From assembly GCF_034497705.1 (NCBI RefSeq), contig NZ_JAXRUV010000006.1:140708-204707 (forward strand): DNA of 64,000 bases, in the 5' to 3' direction. Source of the stretch: Marinococcus luteus_A. Its GTDB lineage: Bacteria; Bacillota; Bacilli; Bacillales; Marinococcaceae. This document shows positions 16,002-25,264 of the stretch, piece after piece (within the stretch, counting starts at the first letter, position 1; each line of letters opens with the position of its first letter). The notes beneath the pieces were generated by a model, which did no database searches, had not been told where the DNA came from, and was given only the letters and a program-made list of their open reading frames with translations. Position numbers and translations under genes: made by a program.

Positions 16002-18626
16002 TTATTTCGCATCATACCATGTCGGACCCTGGGCCACATCTGCTTTTAAAGGCACCGACAGTTCAATTGTCTGCTCCATCAGCTCCGGCACAAGCTCCTG
16101 CATGGTTTTCACTTCATTTTCGGGCACCTCAAAGATTAATTCGTCGTGTACCTGCAGCAGCAGGCGGCTGTTCAGGCCTTTTTCTTCAAGGGCTTTGCTT
16201 ACATCCACCATCGCTTTTTTAATAATATCAGCTGCAGTACCCTGAATAGGAGTGTTCATAGCTGTTCTTTCCGCAAAGCTGCGCTGGTTAAAGTTGCGGC
16301 TGTTCATGTCGGGCAGGTACCTGCGGCGGTGCAGAAGTGTCGTCACAAACCCGTCGCGCCTCGCTTCATCCTTAATCTCATTCATGTAATTCTGCACGTT
16401 GGGATAGCTTTTTAAATAGGTCTCAATAAATTCTTTCGCTTCGTTTCTCGTGATGCCAAGGCTCTGCGAAAGGCCGTAATCCGAAATGCCATAAACGATT
16501 CCGAAGTTTACAGCTTTTGCGCTTCTGCGCATGTTGGATGTCACTTCGTCGTGCCCTACGCCAAACACATCCATCGCAGTTTTTGTGTGAATGTCCATAT
16601 TGTTTTGGAAAGCTCCCTTGAGCCCCTCATCATCTGCAATATGGGCAAGTACCCGGAGTTCAATCTGCGAATAGTCTGCCGATAAAATAGACCACCCGGA
16701 TTCTGAAGGTATGAAAGCCTTCCGGATACGCCTGCCTTCTTCAAGGCGGATGGGGATGTTCTGCAGATTCGGCTCGGTAGAACTCAGCCGTCCTGTCTGC
16801 GTAATCGCCTGGTTGAACATCGTATGGATTTTGCCCGTAGTTGGGTGGATCACCTTTAACAGCCCTTCAATATACGTGGAGCGCAGCTTCGAAATCTGGC
16901 GGTACAGCAACAGACTCGGGATAATTTCATGCTGATCACTCAGCTTTTCGAGCACATCCGCCGACGTGGAGTAGCCGGTTTTCGTCTTCTTAATAGCCGG
17001 CAGCCCGAGCTCTTCAAACAGAATCGGTCCAAGCTGCTTCGGCGAATTAATGTTAAATTCACGCCCGGCTTGTTTATAAATTTCTTTTTCAAGCTCTGTG
17101 AGACGGCCGTCCAGCTCATCACCGATCACCTCAAGCTGCTGACGGTCCACAGAGATGCCCTGAGTTTCCATCTGTCCGAGTACAAGCGACAGCGGCATTT
17201 CGAGCTCCTTAAACAGTTCGAGCTGCTCGTTCTGCTTTAAGTCCTCTTCAATTTTCCCCTGCAGACGGTAGACGGCTTCACCTTTCCGGATCAGATGCTC
17301 TGCCAGCACTTCTTCCTCCGGTTTCGTACGTTTGGCGCCTTTGCCGTAAACGGCTTCGTCAGTGTCCACCACCTGCAGATTCCGGCGCTTGGCTATATCA
17401 GACACGTGATGCGAAGATACGGAAGGATCAATTAAATAGGAGGCTATAAGCGTATCATGGGTGATGCCCCGGAGTTCTACGCCTTTCCACCCGAGAGCGA
17501 CGACAGCACGCTTTGTATCAAACGTATATTTTTCTTTGGATTCGTCTTTAGCCCATTTCTGGAATGCTTCACTCTGCAGTGCATCTTCTGTGGAAATAAA
17601 ATAACGTCCAGTTTCATTAATAACCGCTATGCCCCAGACACTTCCGTGGTGATAATTTTCTTCAGGCACTTCCACCACCAGGGCCGACGGGGAGACGAGC
17701 ATATCCTCCTGCACGTCTGTCACATGCTTGTAGGCCAGCTCATCGAAGGTCTGCTGCGCTTCATCAACGTCATCAAATTTGTTTAACAGCGTTTGGAACT
17801 CAAGCTCGCGGAAAAGATCTGTCACTTCTTTCACGTCATATTCCTCATGCTTTAACTGCTGAAGCTCCAAATCAAGCGGCGTGTTCCGGTAAATAATAGC
17901 GAGTTCTTTGCTCATTTTCGCCTGTTCCTTGTTTTCTTCGAGCCGTTCCTTCATTTTCTTCCCGGAAATTTTATCAATGGACTCCAGCACTTTATCTACG
18001 GAGCCATACTCCTGTAAAAGCTTTAATGCAGTTTTTTCCCCAATCCCGGGCACGCCAGGAATATTATCCGAGCTGTCTCCCATAAGTCCCTTCATATCAG
18101 TAATCTGAAGAGGAGCAAGGCCATAGCGCTCCTGAATCGCGTCTGGATCATACAGTTCGGTATTTGTTATTCCTTTTTTGATAAAGGAAACGTGCACGTG
18201 AGGACTGACCAGCTGCAGCAGGTCCCGGTCGCCAGTATAGATGCGTACGTCCCAGTTTTCCTCCTCGGCCTGTTTCGAAAGGGTGCCGATAATATCATCT
18301 GCTTCATAGTTTTCCTTTTCGATATAAGGAACTTTAAAAACGTCCAGCACTTCACGAATGACTGGAAGCTGTTCGGATAACTCAGAAGGGGTCTTTTCCC
18401 GGCCGGATTTATACTCGCTGTAAGTATCGTGGCGGAAGGTTGTTTTTCCGGCATCAAAGGCCACCAGCACGTGGCTTGGCTCCTCATCCTCCAGAATTTT
18501 TAAAAGCATGGTTGTAAAGCCGTAAATCGCATTTGTATAAACGCCTTTATCGTTATTTAAAAGAGGCAGGGCAAAAAAGGCCCGGTAAGCAATACTGTTT
18601 CCATCCAATAACACTAGTTTACTCAA
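16002..18626 (-). CDS. polA: DNA polymerase I
   Basis: PolA (874 residues) fills gaps in repair and removes Okazaki primers. The N-terminal 5' nuclease (1-290) shows KLVLLDGNSIAYRAFFALP, NYEADDIIGTL, DRDLLQLV and GVPGIGEKTALKLL. The middle 3'-5' exonuclease-like domain (about 300-470) lacks the usual acidic metal-site motif, as in other Bacillus Pol I. The polymerase domain has motif A SADYSQIELRVLAHI, motif B RRSAKAVNFGIVYG and motif C LQVHDELIFEVP. The ATG has AAGGAGG seven bases upstream. It is followed closely by mutM-coaE. Confidence 0.98.
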   Translation of the reverse strand: MSKLVLLDGNSIAYRAFFALPLLNNDKGVYTNAIYGFTTMLLKILEDEEPSHVLVAFDAGKTTFRHDTYSEYKSGREKTPSELSEQLPVIREVLDVFKVPYIEKENYEADDIIGTLSKQAEEENWDVRIYTGDRDLLQLVSPHVHVSFIKKGITNTELYDPDAIQERYGLAPLQITDMKGLMGDSSDNIPGVPGIGEKTALKLLQEYGSVDKVLESIDKISGKKMKERLEENKEQAKMSKELAIIYRNTPLDLELQQLKHEEYDVKEVTDLFRELEFQTLLNKFDDVDEAQQTFDELAYKHVTDVQEDMLVSPSALVVEVPEENYHHGSVWGIAVINETGRYFISTEDALQSEAFQKWAKDESKEKYTFDTKRAVVALGWKGVELRGITHDTLIASYLIDPSVSSHHVSDIAKRRNLQVVDTDEAVYGKGAKRTKPEEEVLAEHLIRKGEAVYRLQGKIEEDLKQNEQLELFKELEMPLSLVLGQMETQGISVDRQQLEVIGDELDGRLTELEKEIYKQAGREFNINSPKQLGPILFEELGLPAIKKTKTGYSTSADVLEKLSDQHEIIPSLLLYRQISKLRSTYIEGLLKVIHPTTGKIHTMFNQAITQTGRLSSTEPNLQNIPIRLEEGRRIRKAFIPSESGWSILSADYSQIELRVLAHIADDEGLKGAFQNNMDIHTKTAMDVFGVGHDEVTSNMRRSAKAVNFGIVYGISDYGLSQSLGITRNEAKEFIETYLKSYPNVQNYMNEIKDEARRDGFVTTLLHRRRYLPDMNSRNFNQRSFAERTAMNTPIQGTAADIIKKAMVDVSKALEEKGLNSRLLLQVHDELIFEVPENEVKTMQELVPELMEQTIELSVPLKADVAQGPTWYDAK

Positions 18627-18645
18627 ATCATTGTCCTCCTTATTA

Positions 18646-18666
18646 CAAAAAGCCGAAACGGCTTCT
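18646..18666 (-). terminator. Short hairpin with U run upstream of polA
   Basis: AAGCCG-TTT-CGGCTT followed by TTTGT on the minus strand lies only about 20 bases before the polA start. It may be a weak terminator or attenuator; a TGATAAAAT extended -10-like element lies upstream near 18708-18716. Confidence 0.4.
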
Positions 18667-18756
18667 TATGTACATCATCAAGCGGGCTTTCACGTTCATC
18701 GTTATATTTTATCATACACCGCGGACAGCGTCAGAATGTCTACCTGAAAAAAGCAT

Positions 18757-18792
18757 AAAAAAAGAACGAAAGCCAAGGGGTGCTTTCGTTCC
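18757..18792 (-). terminator. Terminator after phoPR
   Basis: GAACGAAAGCACCCC...TTGGCTTTCGTTC is followed by TTTTTTT on the minus strand, about 100 bases past phoR. The 262-base phoR-polA gap otherwise holds only promoter-like sequence. Confidence 0.88.
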
Positions 18793-18888
18793 AGAGGGGA
18801 TGCAGCCCGCTGCAAAAACAAGCAGCAGACGAAAACCCGTTCGACCACTATATTATAGCGTAAATGTAAATAGGTCGTTTACCGGAGG

Positions 18889-20670
18889 TTAAGAATTTGT
18901 AAATTCTTCTTCTACGGGCTGTCTTTCTCCCGGAAAACGCAGTGTGAATACCGTTCCTTCACCTCTCGTGCTGTTCACTTCGATACGGCCGCCGTGGGCG
19001 TCCGTAAGATGTTTAACAATGGCAAGCCCGAGCCCGGTGCCGCCCGAACCGCGGCTTCTCGCTTTATCAACACGATAGAATCGCTCAAAAATACGGGGCA
19101 GCTGCTCGGGACTGATACCGATGCCGTTGTCTTCCACTTCAAGCACTACTTCCTCTCCTTCTTTAAACAGCCGAACCTGCACTTCCCCGCCTTCTTTTGT
19201 GTAAATAATAGCGTTATTGACCAGGTTAATAATAATCTGTTTCAACCGGGCTTCATCACCGTCCATATAAATCCCTGCATCCACACGCGAAGTAAGCAGC
19301 AAATGCTTATCAATCGCTTTAGGTTCAAGCAGGCGGACGGCTTCTGCTGCCGTATTGCTCACATCGAATCGTGCCCGGTTCAATTCAAAATAGTCCTGCT
19401 CAATTCTTGAAAGCTCCAAAAGATCACTAATTAAATCCTGAAGCCGGTCACTTTCTTTCCAAATAATATCCAGAAACTGCCTGCTTAGCGCTTCGTCATG
19501 CATAGCCCCGTCCAGGAGTGTTTCGGTAAAGCCTTTCACGGAAGTAACCGGCGTTTTTAATTCGTGTGATACGTTCGCGACAAAATCTTTTCGCACTTCC
19601 TCCAGCTTTTTCAGCTCTGTAATATCATGCAGCACAAGCACGATGCCGCGCAGCTCATCTTTTTCCCCCAGTACCGGAGCGCCGTAGACATGGAAAAAAC
19701 GCACTTCAAGTTCATGAAGCATTTGTACAGTAGAACTGGATCGGCTCTCCGTTAAAAATATCTTCTGGATAAGCTTAATGATTTCTTTCTCGTCCATCGC
19801 TTCATAGTACAGCAAATCGAGCCACTGGCTTGTGTCTTCTTTAAAAATCCGTGCACAGTAGGCATTCATCAACGTAATTTCGCCACGGCTGTTTATAAAC
19901 ACCAGGCCGCTCTCCATCGTATTGATCAGCGTTTCAAGCCGTTCCTGCTGCTCCTGGTTTTCCTTTGTTACACTTTCAAGATTAAATGCGAGCACATTAA
20001 TCGAACGGGTCAGCTGACCGACTTCATCCTGCGTACTTCCGTAAGCTCTGGCGCTGAAATTTCCTTTAGCCAGTTCATTGGCTGTTTTTGTAGCCTGAGT
20101 GATCGGTTTCGTCAACTGATTTGTCACTTTTGTTGTAATATATAAAATGATCAGAAGCGCGATACCAAAGCTGCCAATTAACGTCCCCCAGATCAGCCAA
20201 TTGATCGCATTGATTCGCTCCACCGGAATCGCAAGCCTCATATAATACGTATCATTTTCATACGAAAATGGCACTGCGTAATACAGAAGCTCTGCTTCCA
20301 GCGTATTGCTGTAACGGATGTTACTTCCTTCTCCGCTTTCGCGGGCGTCTTCTATTTCCGGACGCCCGAAATGATTGTCTAGCTCCTCTGATTCAGCTTC
20401 CGTTTCCCCAATAACCTCGCCGGTTTCATTAATAATCGTCACGCGTACATCCAGCTGGCTGCTGATATTCTGTGCCAGCGCTTCCCAGCTTTCTTCATTT
20501 CGTTCTTCAGCAATCGAGGCGGAAAGGTTGGCCTCTCTTTCCAGACTGTTCTCGAGTTCATCCACGTAAAGAGAACGCACAATCTGCCCGATAATAAGCC
20601 CGACGACGGTCAAAACGATTAAAATAATCGCCATCAGAGCTACAATCAGGCGGGTACGGAATCGCCTCAT
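18889..20670 (-). CDS. phoR: Phosphate-regulon sensor histidine kinase PhoR
   Basis: PhoR (593 residues) is the membrane kinase partner of PhoP. It has TM1 (about 8-32), an extracytoplasmic domain (33-150) rich in Glu and Asn, TM2 (about 155-178), a HAMP linker (180-235), a cytoplasmic PAS domain (about 245-355), the phosphoacceptor helix FVANVSHELKTPVTSVKGFT (His about 370), and an ATPase domain with N box NLVNNAIIYT, G1 VEDNGIGI, F box FERFYRV and G2 GGTGLGLAIVKH. The start overlaps the phoP stop by four bases (ATGA), so the two are coupled. Assignment to PhoR rests on domain layout and the conserved phoP-phoR-polA order. Confidence 0.92.
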   Translation of the reverse strand: MRRFRTRLIVALMAIILIVLTVVGLIIGQIVRSLYVDELENSLEREANLSASIAEERNEESWEALAQNISSQLDVRVTIINETGEVIGETEAESEELDNHFGRPEIEDARESGEGSNIRYSNTLEAELLYYAVPFSYENDTYYMRLAIPVERINAINWLIWGTLIGSFGIALLIILYITTKVTNQLTKPITQATKTANELAKGNFSARAYGSTQDEVGQLTRSINVLAFNLESVTKENQEQQERLETLINTMESGLVFINSRGEITLMNAYCARIFKEDTSQWLDLLYYEAMDEKEIIKLIQKIFLTESRSSSTVQMLHELEVRFFHVYGAPVLGEKDELRGIVLVLHDITELKKLEEVRKDFVANVSHELKTPVTSVKGFTETLLDGAMHDEALSRQFLDIIWKESDRLQDLISDLLELSRIEQDYFELNRARFDVSNTAAEAVRLLEPKAIDKHLLLTSRVDAGIYMDGDEARLKQIIINLVNNAIIYTKEGGEVQVRLFKEGEEVVLEVEDNGIGISPEQLPRIFERFYRVDKARSRGSGGTGLGLAIVKHLTDAHGGRIEVNSTRGEGTVFTLRFPGERQPVEEEFTNS

Positions 20671-21377
20671 GCAGGTGCCGGCTCCTCAAATTTATAGCCT
20701 AAACCGCGAACCGTTTTGATGTATACCGGTTTTTTCGTATTCGGTTCAATTTTTTCACGCAGATGACTGATATGTACATCAACTATCCTCGTATCCCCTA
20801 CAAATTCGTAATTCCATACAGCATTCAACAGCTGGTCACGCGTAAGTACCCGTCCCTTATGGTTAATTAAGTACACGAGCAGTTCAAATTCCTTCGGCGT
20901 CAGCTCAAGCGCTTCTTCTTTCACGTACGCCTCATAATTCTCCGGATATACTGTTAAGTGACCGATGCTTTTTCTTTCTATTTTTTCCATTTCAATTTCC
21001 TGCCCGGAGTAGTCCACTCTGCGCATGATCGCCTTGACGCGGGCCACCAGCTCTCGCGGACTGAACGGCTTTGTCATATAATCATCGGCACCAAGTTCAA
21101 GACCGAGCACTTTATCAAATTCTTCGTCTTTTGCCGTCAGCATCAAAATTGGAACCTGAATCTTTTCTGTCCGGATTTTCCGGCACACTTCGAGACCGTC
21201 GATTTCTGGAATCATTAGATCGAGCACAATTAAATCGTACTTTACCTCCTGTGCTTTCCGGAGTGCTTCCACGCCGTCATAAGCTGTATCCACTGTGTAT
21301 CCCGACTGCTCGAGATTGTATTTTAACAGCGTTACAATGGATTCTTCATCGTCTACTACCAATAACCGTGTTGCCAT
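20667..21377 (-). CDS. phoP: Phosphate-regulon response regulator PhoP
   Basis: PhoP (236 residues) is an OmpR-type regulator. The receiver domain shows the acidic pocket VVDDEE, the phosphoacceptor Asp in LIVLDLMIPEIDGLEV (about residue 53), and MLTAKDEE and KPFSPRELVARVKA with the conserved Lys. The C-terminal winged helix has LELTPKEFELLVYLINHKGR and RIVDVHISHLREKIE. The ATG at 21375-21377 has GGAGG nine bases upstream; an upstream 20-codon extension runs through a hairpin. It lies between mdh and phoR as in B. subtilis. Confidence 0.94.
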   Translation of the reverse strand: MATRLLVVDDEESIVTLLKYNLEQSGYTVDTAYDGVEALRKAQEVKYDLIVLDLMIPEIDGLEVCRKIRTEKIQVPILMLTAKDEEFDKVLGLELGADDYMTKPFSPRELVARVKAIMRRVDYSGQEIEMEKIERKSIGHLTVYPENYEAYVKEEALELTPKEFELLVYLINHKGRVLTRDQLLNAVWNYEFVGDTRIVDVHISHLREKIEPNTKKPVYIKTVRGLGYKFEEPAPA

Positions 21378-21393
21378 AGGAACCCTCCGTTTC

Positions 21394-21415
21394 TCAGCGC
21401 CCCCCTTGGCGCTGA
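21394..21415 (-). promoter_or_regulatory. Hairpin in the phoP 5' leader
   Basis: TCAGCGCC/GGCGCTGA forms a perfect eight-pair stem with a short loop, just upstream of the phoP ribosome binding site. No U run follows, so it is not a terminator. A role in mRNA stability or translation is possible but unproven. Confidence 0.45.
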
Positions 21416-21448
21416 TTATTTTCCCGAGCTGCTGCATCTGTCACATTC

Positions 21449-21478
21449 ATCATACTATAAGCGAGTCACACAGCTCAA
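21449..21478 (-). promoter_or_regulatory. Sigma-A promoter for phoPR
   Basis: Minus-strand TTGAGC (21473-21478) and TATGAT (21449-21454) are 18 bases apart, between the mdh terminator and phoP. Confidence 0.6.
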
Positions 21479-21505
21479 TGTTTATCGCTTTTTCTCCTGC
21501 AGGCA

Positions 21506-21537
21506 TAAAAAAGCTGCCTGTATCATACAGACAGCCT
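21506..21537 (-). terminator. Terminator after mdh
   Basis: GCTGTCTGTATGATACAGGC continues to close a near-perfect stem with AGC, then TTTTTTATG on the minus strand. It ends citZ-icd-mdh. Confidence 0.9.
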
Positions 21538-21548
21538 ACAGCACTTCT

Positions 21549-22493
21549 TTAATCGTTCGGTAATGCCTTCATGACATCACGAACAGAATCAGCAGAAGTA
21601 TTCAATTGATTTTGTTCTTCATCTGTCAGCTCGAGCTCGATAATCTTTTCCAACCCGTTACCGCCAAGAATGGTCGGTACTCCGAGGTAAAGATCATTAT
21701 ATCCATATTCGCCTTCAAGATAAGCAATAGATGGGAGCACTCGCTTTTTATCTTTTAAAATCGCTTCAACCATTTCCGTAAGAGCAGCGGCTGGGGCGTA
21801 ATAAGCACTTCCATTACCAAGAAGCTGCACAATTTCCCCTCCGCCTTTGCGCGTTCGTTCAATGATTGCGTCAATACGTTCCTGGGATATGAGCTTAGTC
21901 AGCGGCACTCCGCCAGCGTTTGAGTAACGGATCAGCGGTACCATGTCATCTCCGTGGCCACCAAGAACGAATCCCTGGATGTCTTCAACGGAAATGCCGG
22001 TCTCCTGGGCGACAAACGTACGGAAGCGTGCCGTATCGAGCACCCCGGACTGGCCGATAACACGGTTTTTAGGGAAGCCGGATTCTTTATACACCGCATA
22101 TGTCATTGCATCTGCCGGATTGGTGAGCACGACAATAATGCATTCAGGCGAATGTTTCACCACTTCTTTTGTGACAGATTTCATGATTTTTGCGTTTGTA
22201 TTAATCAGATCATCCCGGCTCATTCCCGGCTTTCTTGCAATACCTGCTGTGATCACGACAATGTCCGATCCAGCTGTATCAGCGTAATCCGATGTGCCGG
22301 TCACATTAACATCCGATCCGTTTACTGGAGTCGACTCGAGCATATCGAGTGCTTTCCCTTTTGTCGGTCCTTCATTGTCCGGGACGTCTACAAGCACTAC
22401 ATCCCCAAGCTCTTTCTGGGCAACCATAAGAGCCGTAGTAGCCCCTGTAAAACCGCCACCTATAACTGATACTTTTCTGCGCGTAATAGCCAT
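21549..22493 (-). CDS. mdh: Malate dehydrogenase
   Basis: Mdh (314 residues) oxidises malate to oxaloacetate with NAD in the TCA cycle and belongs to the LDH-like MDH group of Bacillus. The Rossmann motif VIGGGFTGATTALMVAQ is followed by the NAD-selecting Asp in VVLVDVPD, the substrate loop TAGIARKPGMSRDDL (Arg residues), TNPADAMTY, and the catalytic His in GFVLGGHGDDMVPL. The ATG has GGAGATG upstream. It lies 29 bases after icd, the last gene of the TCA operon. Confidence 0.97.
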   Translation of the reverse strand: MAITRRKVSVIGGGFTGATTALMVAQKELGDVVLVDVPDNEGPTKGKALDMLESTPVNGSDVNVTGTSDYADTAGSDIVVITAGIARKPGMSRDDLINTNAKIMKSVTKEVVKHSPECIIVVLTNPADAMTYAVYKESGFPKNRVIGQSGVLDTARFRTFVAQETGISVEDIQGFVLGGHGDDMVPLIRYSNAGGVPLTKLISQERIDAIIERTRKGGGEIVQLLGNGSAYYAPAAALTEMVEAILKDKKRVLPSIAYLEGEYGYNDLYLGVPTILGGNGLEKIIELELTDEEQNQLNTSADSVRDVMKALPND

Positions 22494-22522
22494 GCATGCT
22501 CATCTCCTATCAATTGATTGGA

Positions 22523-23791
22523 TTACATATTGCTGATTAGAGCGTCACCGAACTCAGAGCACTTCACTTCTTTTGCTCCGTCCATCAGGCGGGCGAAGTC
22601 ATAGGTGACGACTTTGCTTCCGATGGTTTTGTCCATGGATTGAAGCACAAGCTCGGCAGCTTCATTCCAGCCAAGGTGACGAAGCAGCAGTTCACCGGAA
22701 AGGATAACAGAAGAAGGATTTACTTTATCCAGGCCGGCATATTTTGGCGCTGTGCCGTGTGTAGCCTCGAAAATAGCGTGTCCAGTCTCGTAGTTGATGT
22801 TGGCGCCCGGAGCGATACCAATGCCGCCAACCTGCGCAGCCAGCGCGTCGGAAACATAGTCTCCGTTTAAGTTCATAGTGGCTACTACATCAAACTCTTT
22901 CGGACGTGTCAGAATCTGCTGCAGGAAGATGTCAGCAATAGCATCTTTTACGATGATTTTGCCTTCGCTTACCGCTTTATCCTGAGCAGCATTTCCTGCT
23001 TCCTTGCCTTCTTTTTCTACGATTTCATCATATTCGCGCCATGTGAAGACTTTATCGCCGAATTCACGCTCTGCAAGGTCGTAGCCCCAGTTTTTGAAGG
23101 AGCCTTCGGTAAACTTCATAATATTTCCTTTGTGTACGAGGGTTACACTTTCACGGCCTTCATCAAGCGCGTATTGAATAGAAGCACGGACGAGGCGCTC
23201 AGTACCTTCTCTGGAAACAGGCTTTACGCCGATACCGGATGTTTCAGGGAAACGGATGTTTTCGGAGCCCATTTCATTTTGCAGGAAGTCGATGACTTTT
23301 TTCACTTCATCTGTGCCTTCCTGGAATTCAATACCGGCATAAATGTCCTCAGTGTTCTCACGGAAAATAACCATGTTAACGTCTTCCGGACGCTTTACCG
23401 GGGAAGGTACGCCTGTAAAGTGCTGTACCGGACGCAGGCACGTAAACAGGTCAAGCTTCTGGCGCAGCGCTACGTTCAGGGAACGGATGCCTCCACCGAT
23501 AGGAGTGGTGAGCGGGCCTTTAATAGCGATTAAGTATTCACGGATAGCCTCCAGGGATTCTTCCGGGAGCCATTCGCCTGTTTTATCGTAAGCTTTCTGG
23601 CCTACAAGAATTTCTTTCCAGTGAATTTTCTTTTCACCGTTATAGGCTTTTTCTACAGCTGCATCCAATACTTTCTCTGCTGCAGCCCAGATGTCCGGGC
23701 CAATGCCGTCCCCTTCGATATAAGGGATAATTGGTTCGTTTGGCACCGTTAAATTACCATTATTAGTTTGAATTTTTTCTCCGTTAGACAT
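22523..23791 (-). CDS. icd: Isocitrate dehydrogenase, NADP-dependent
   Basis: Icd (422 residues) decarboxylates isocitrate to 2-oxoglutarate. The sequence has IPYIEGDGIGPDIW, the substrate-phosphate loop GGGIRSLNVALRQKLDLF with the serine that is regulatory in enterobacteria, FRENTEDIYAGIEF, the metal-site NLNGDYVSDALAAQVGGIG, and ATHGTAPKYAGLDKVNPSS. NADP use is inferred from similarity to B. subtilis Icd. It lies between citZ and mdh; the 124-base gap from citZ contains its AAAGGAGG site and no obvious terminator. Confidence 0.97.
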   Translation of the reverse strand: MSNGEKIQTNNGNLTVPNEPIIPYIEGDGIGPDIWAAAEKVLDAAVEKAYNGEKKIHWKEILVGQKAYDKTGEWLPEESLEAIREYLIAIKGPLTTPIGGGIRSLNVALRQKLDLFTCLRPVQHFTGVPSPVKRPEDVNMVIFRENTEDIYAGIEFQEGTDEVKKVIDFLQNEMGSENIRFPETSGIGVKPVSREGTERLVRASIQYALDEGRESVTLVHKGNIMKFTEGSFKNWGYDLAEREFGDKVFTWREYDEIVEKEGKEAGNAAQDKAVSEGKIIVKDAIADIFLQQILTRPKEFDVVATMNLNGDYVSDALAAQVGGIGIAPGANINYETGHAIFEATHGTAPKYAGLDKVNPSSVILSGELLLRHLGWNEAAELVLQSMDKTIGSKVVTYDFARLMDGAKEVKCSEFGDALISNM

Positions 23792-23915
23792 AAAATAAAT
23801 CCTCCTTTAATGTGATCAACTTTTCTTTTTTACCCAGACATCAAATCATACCCGGGACGCTGAATAAGCGGGAACAGGAAAACGAAGCACCTTTTTCCGC
23901 TTGCTTAACTCCAGC

Positions 23916-25031
23916 TTATCGTTCTTCTAGAGAAACGTACGTTTTATTTTCCGGGCCGACATATTCTGCACGTGGGCGGATTAAACGATTGTTTTCATAC
24001 TGCTCAAGAATATGAGCGATCCACCCAGACGTACGGCTGACGGCAAAAATCGGTGTAAACAAGTCGTGGTCAATGCCGAGACTGTGATACACAGACGCTG
24101 AAAAGAAATCCACGTTCGGCAGAAGACCTTTCTCGTTTTCGATTTTTTCTTCAACTTTCATCGACATATCATACCATTTTGATTCCCCGGTAACTTCTGT
24201 CAGCTGACGGGACATCTCGCGCAGGTATTTGGCACGCGGATCGCCATTTTTATATACCCGGTGTCCGAATCCCATAATCTTTTCTTTGTTATCGAGAAGC
24301 TTCTGCACATAGCTGTCCACATTGTCCGGGGTTCCGATGTCTGTCAGCATTCCCATTACACGCTCATTGGCACCGCCGTGAAGCTCGCCTTTTAATGCGC
24401 CGATAGCCGCTGTCACCCCAGAATACATATCCGAAAGGGTGGCTACACAAACACGGGCAGTAAATGTAGATGCATTCAGTTCATGGTCAGCGTGCAGAAT
24501 CATCGCTTTGTTAAACGCTTTGATCGATGTTTCATCCGGTGCTTCTCCGTTTAGCATATACAAAAAGTTTGCAGAAAAGCTCAGTGCAGGATCAGGCTTA
24601 ATCGGGTCTTTTCCTTTTCGAACTCTTGCAAAACCTGTAACGAGAGATAAAATTTGTGCCTGCAGTCGCACAGCTTTACGATGGTTTGCTTCTTCGCTCA
24701 TGTCATCAGCTTCACTGTCGTAAAGGCTCAACTGCGAAACTGCAGTACGCAGAGCAGCCATAGGGCGCACTTCATCGACCGGATACTGTTTCATGTATTC
24801 AAAAATTTCATCCGGTACACTCATATTATCCATGAGCGACTGACGGAAATTATTGTATTCTTCTTTGGTTGGAAGCTCCCCGTACCAAAGCAGATAAATA
24901 ACTTCTTCAAAAGATGCATTTTCTGTCAAGTCATCAATATGATAACCCTGATATCTCAATACATCATCAACAATGGAGCTGACACTGGAAGTAGTAGCTA
25001 CAACGCCTTCTAAACCACGAGTTGAACTCAT
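23916..25031 (-). CDS. citZ: Citrate synthase
   Basis: CitZ (371 residues) condenses acetyl-CoA and oxaloacetate and is the first gene of citZ-icd-mdh. Catalytic residues are visible: a His in HADHELNASTFTARVC, a second His in MGFGHRVYKNGDPRAKYLRE, and the late Asp in PNVDFFSASVYHSLGI. It is the short, dimeric Gram-positive form. The ATG has GGAGAGA upstream. A cre-like CcpA site lies about 50 bases upstream, in keeping with carbon catabolite repression of citZ in B. subtilis. Confidence 0.97.
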   Translation of the reverse strand: MSSTRGLEGVVATTSSVSSIVDDVLRYQGYHIDDLTENASFEEVIYLLWYGELPTKEEYNNFRQSLMDNMSVPDEIFEYMKQYPVDEVRPMAALRTAVSQLSLYDSEADDMSEEANHRKAVRLQAQILSLVTGFARVRKGKDPIKPDPALSFSANFLYMLNGEAPDETSIKAFNKAMILHADHELNASTFTARVCVATLSDMYSGVTAAIGALKGELHGGANERVMGMLTDIGTPDNVDSYVQKLLDNKEKIMGFGHRVYKNGDPRAKYLREMSRQLTEVTGESKWYDMSMKVEEKIENEKGLLPNVDFFSASVYHSLGIDHDLFTPIFAVSRTSGWIAHILEQYENNRLIRPRAEYVGPENKTYVSLEER

Positions 25032-25079
25032 TACACAATCTCTCCTTTAATTCAAAAAGTATAGCGTATGTACTGAAGA

Positions 25080-25093
25080 AGAAAATGCTTACA
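25080..25093 (-). promoter_or_regulatory. Probable CcpA cre site upstream of citZ
   Basis: TGTAAGCATTTTCT on the minus strand matches the cre consensus TGWAARCGYTWNCW at 13 of 14 positions (A for the central G). It abuts a -10-like TATACT at 25058-25063, so binding would block the promoter. Confidence 0.6.
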
Positions 25094-25230
25094 TTTTCCT
25101 TTTAATAAAACATACGCTTCGAAAACAGAACGGTTGGTCTGTTTTTGACATAAAAGCCCATTGCACTGCCACTTTTTGGAGGTATAGCGCATTCAATTGT
25201 GTACACAATAATGACCTCCCTCTGTTAAGG

Positions 25231-25252
25231 CAGCCGGAGATACCTCCGGCTG
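25231..25252. repeat. Perfect inverted repeat downstream of ytwI
   Basis: CAGCCGGAG/CTCCGGCTG forms a nine-pair stem with a four-base loop between ytwI and citZ, 12 bases after the ytwI stop. No clear U run follows on the minus strand, so it is a weak terminator candidate. Confidence 0.55.
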
Positions 25253-25264
25253 TTATACAGCCGT

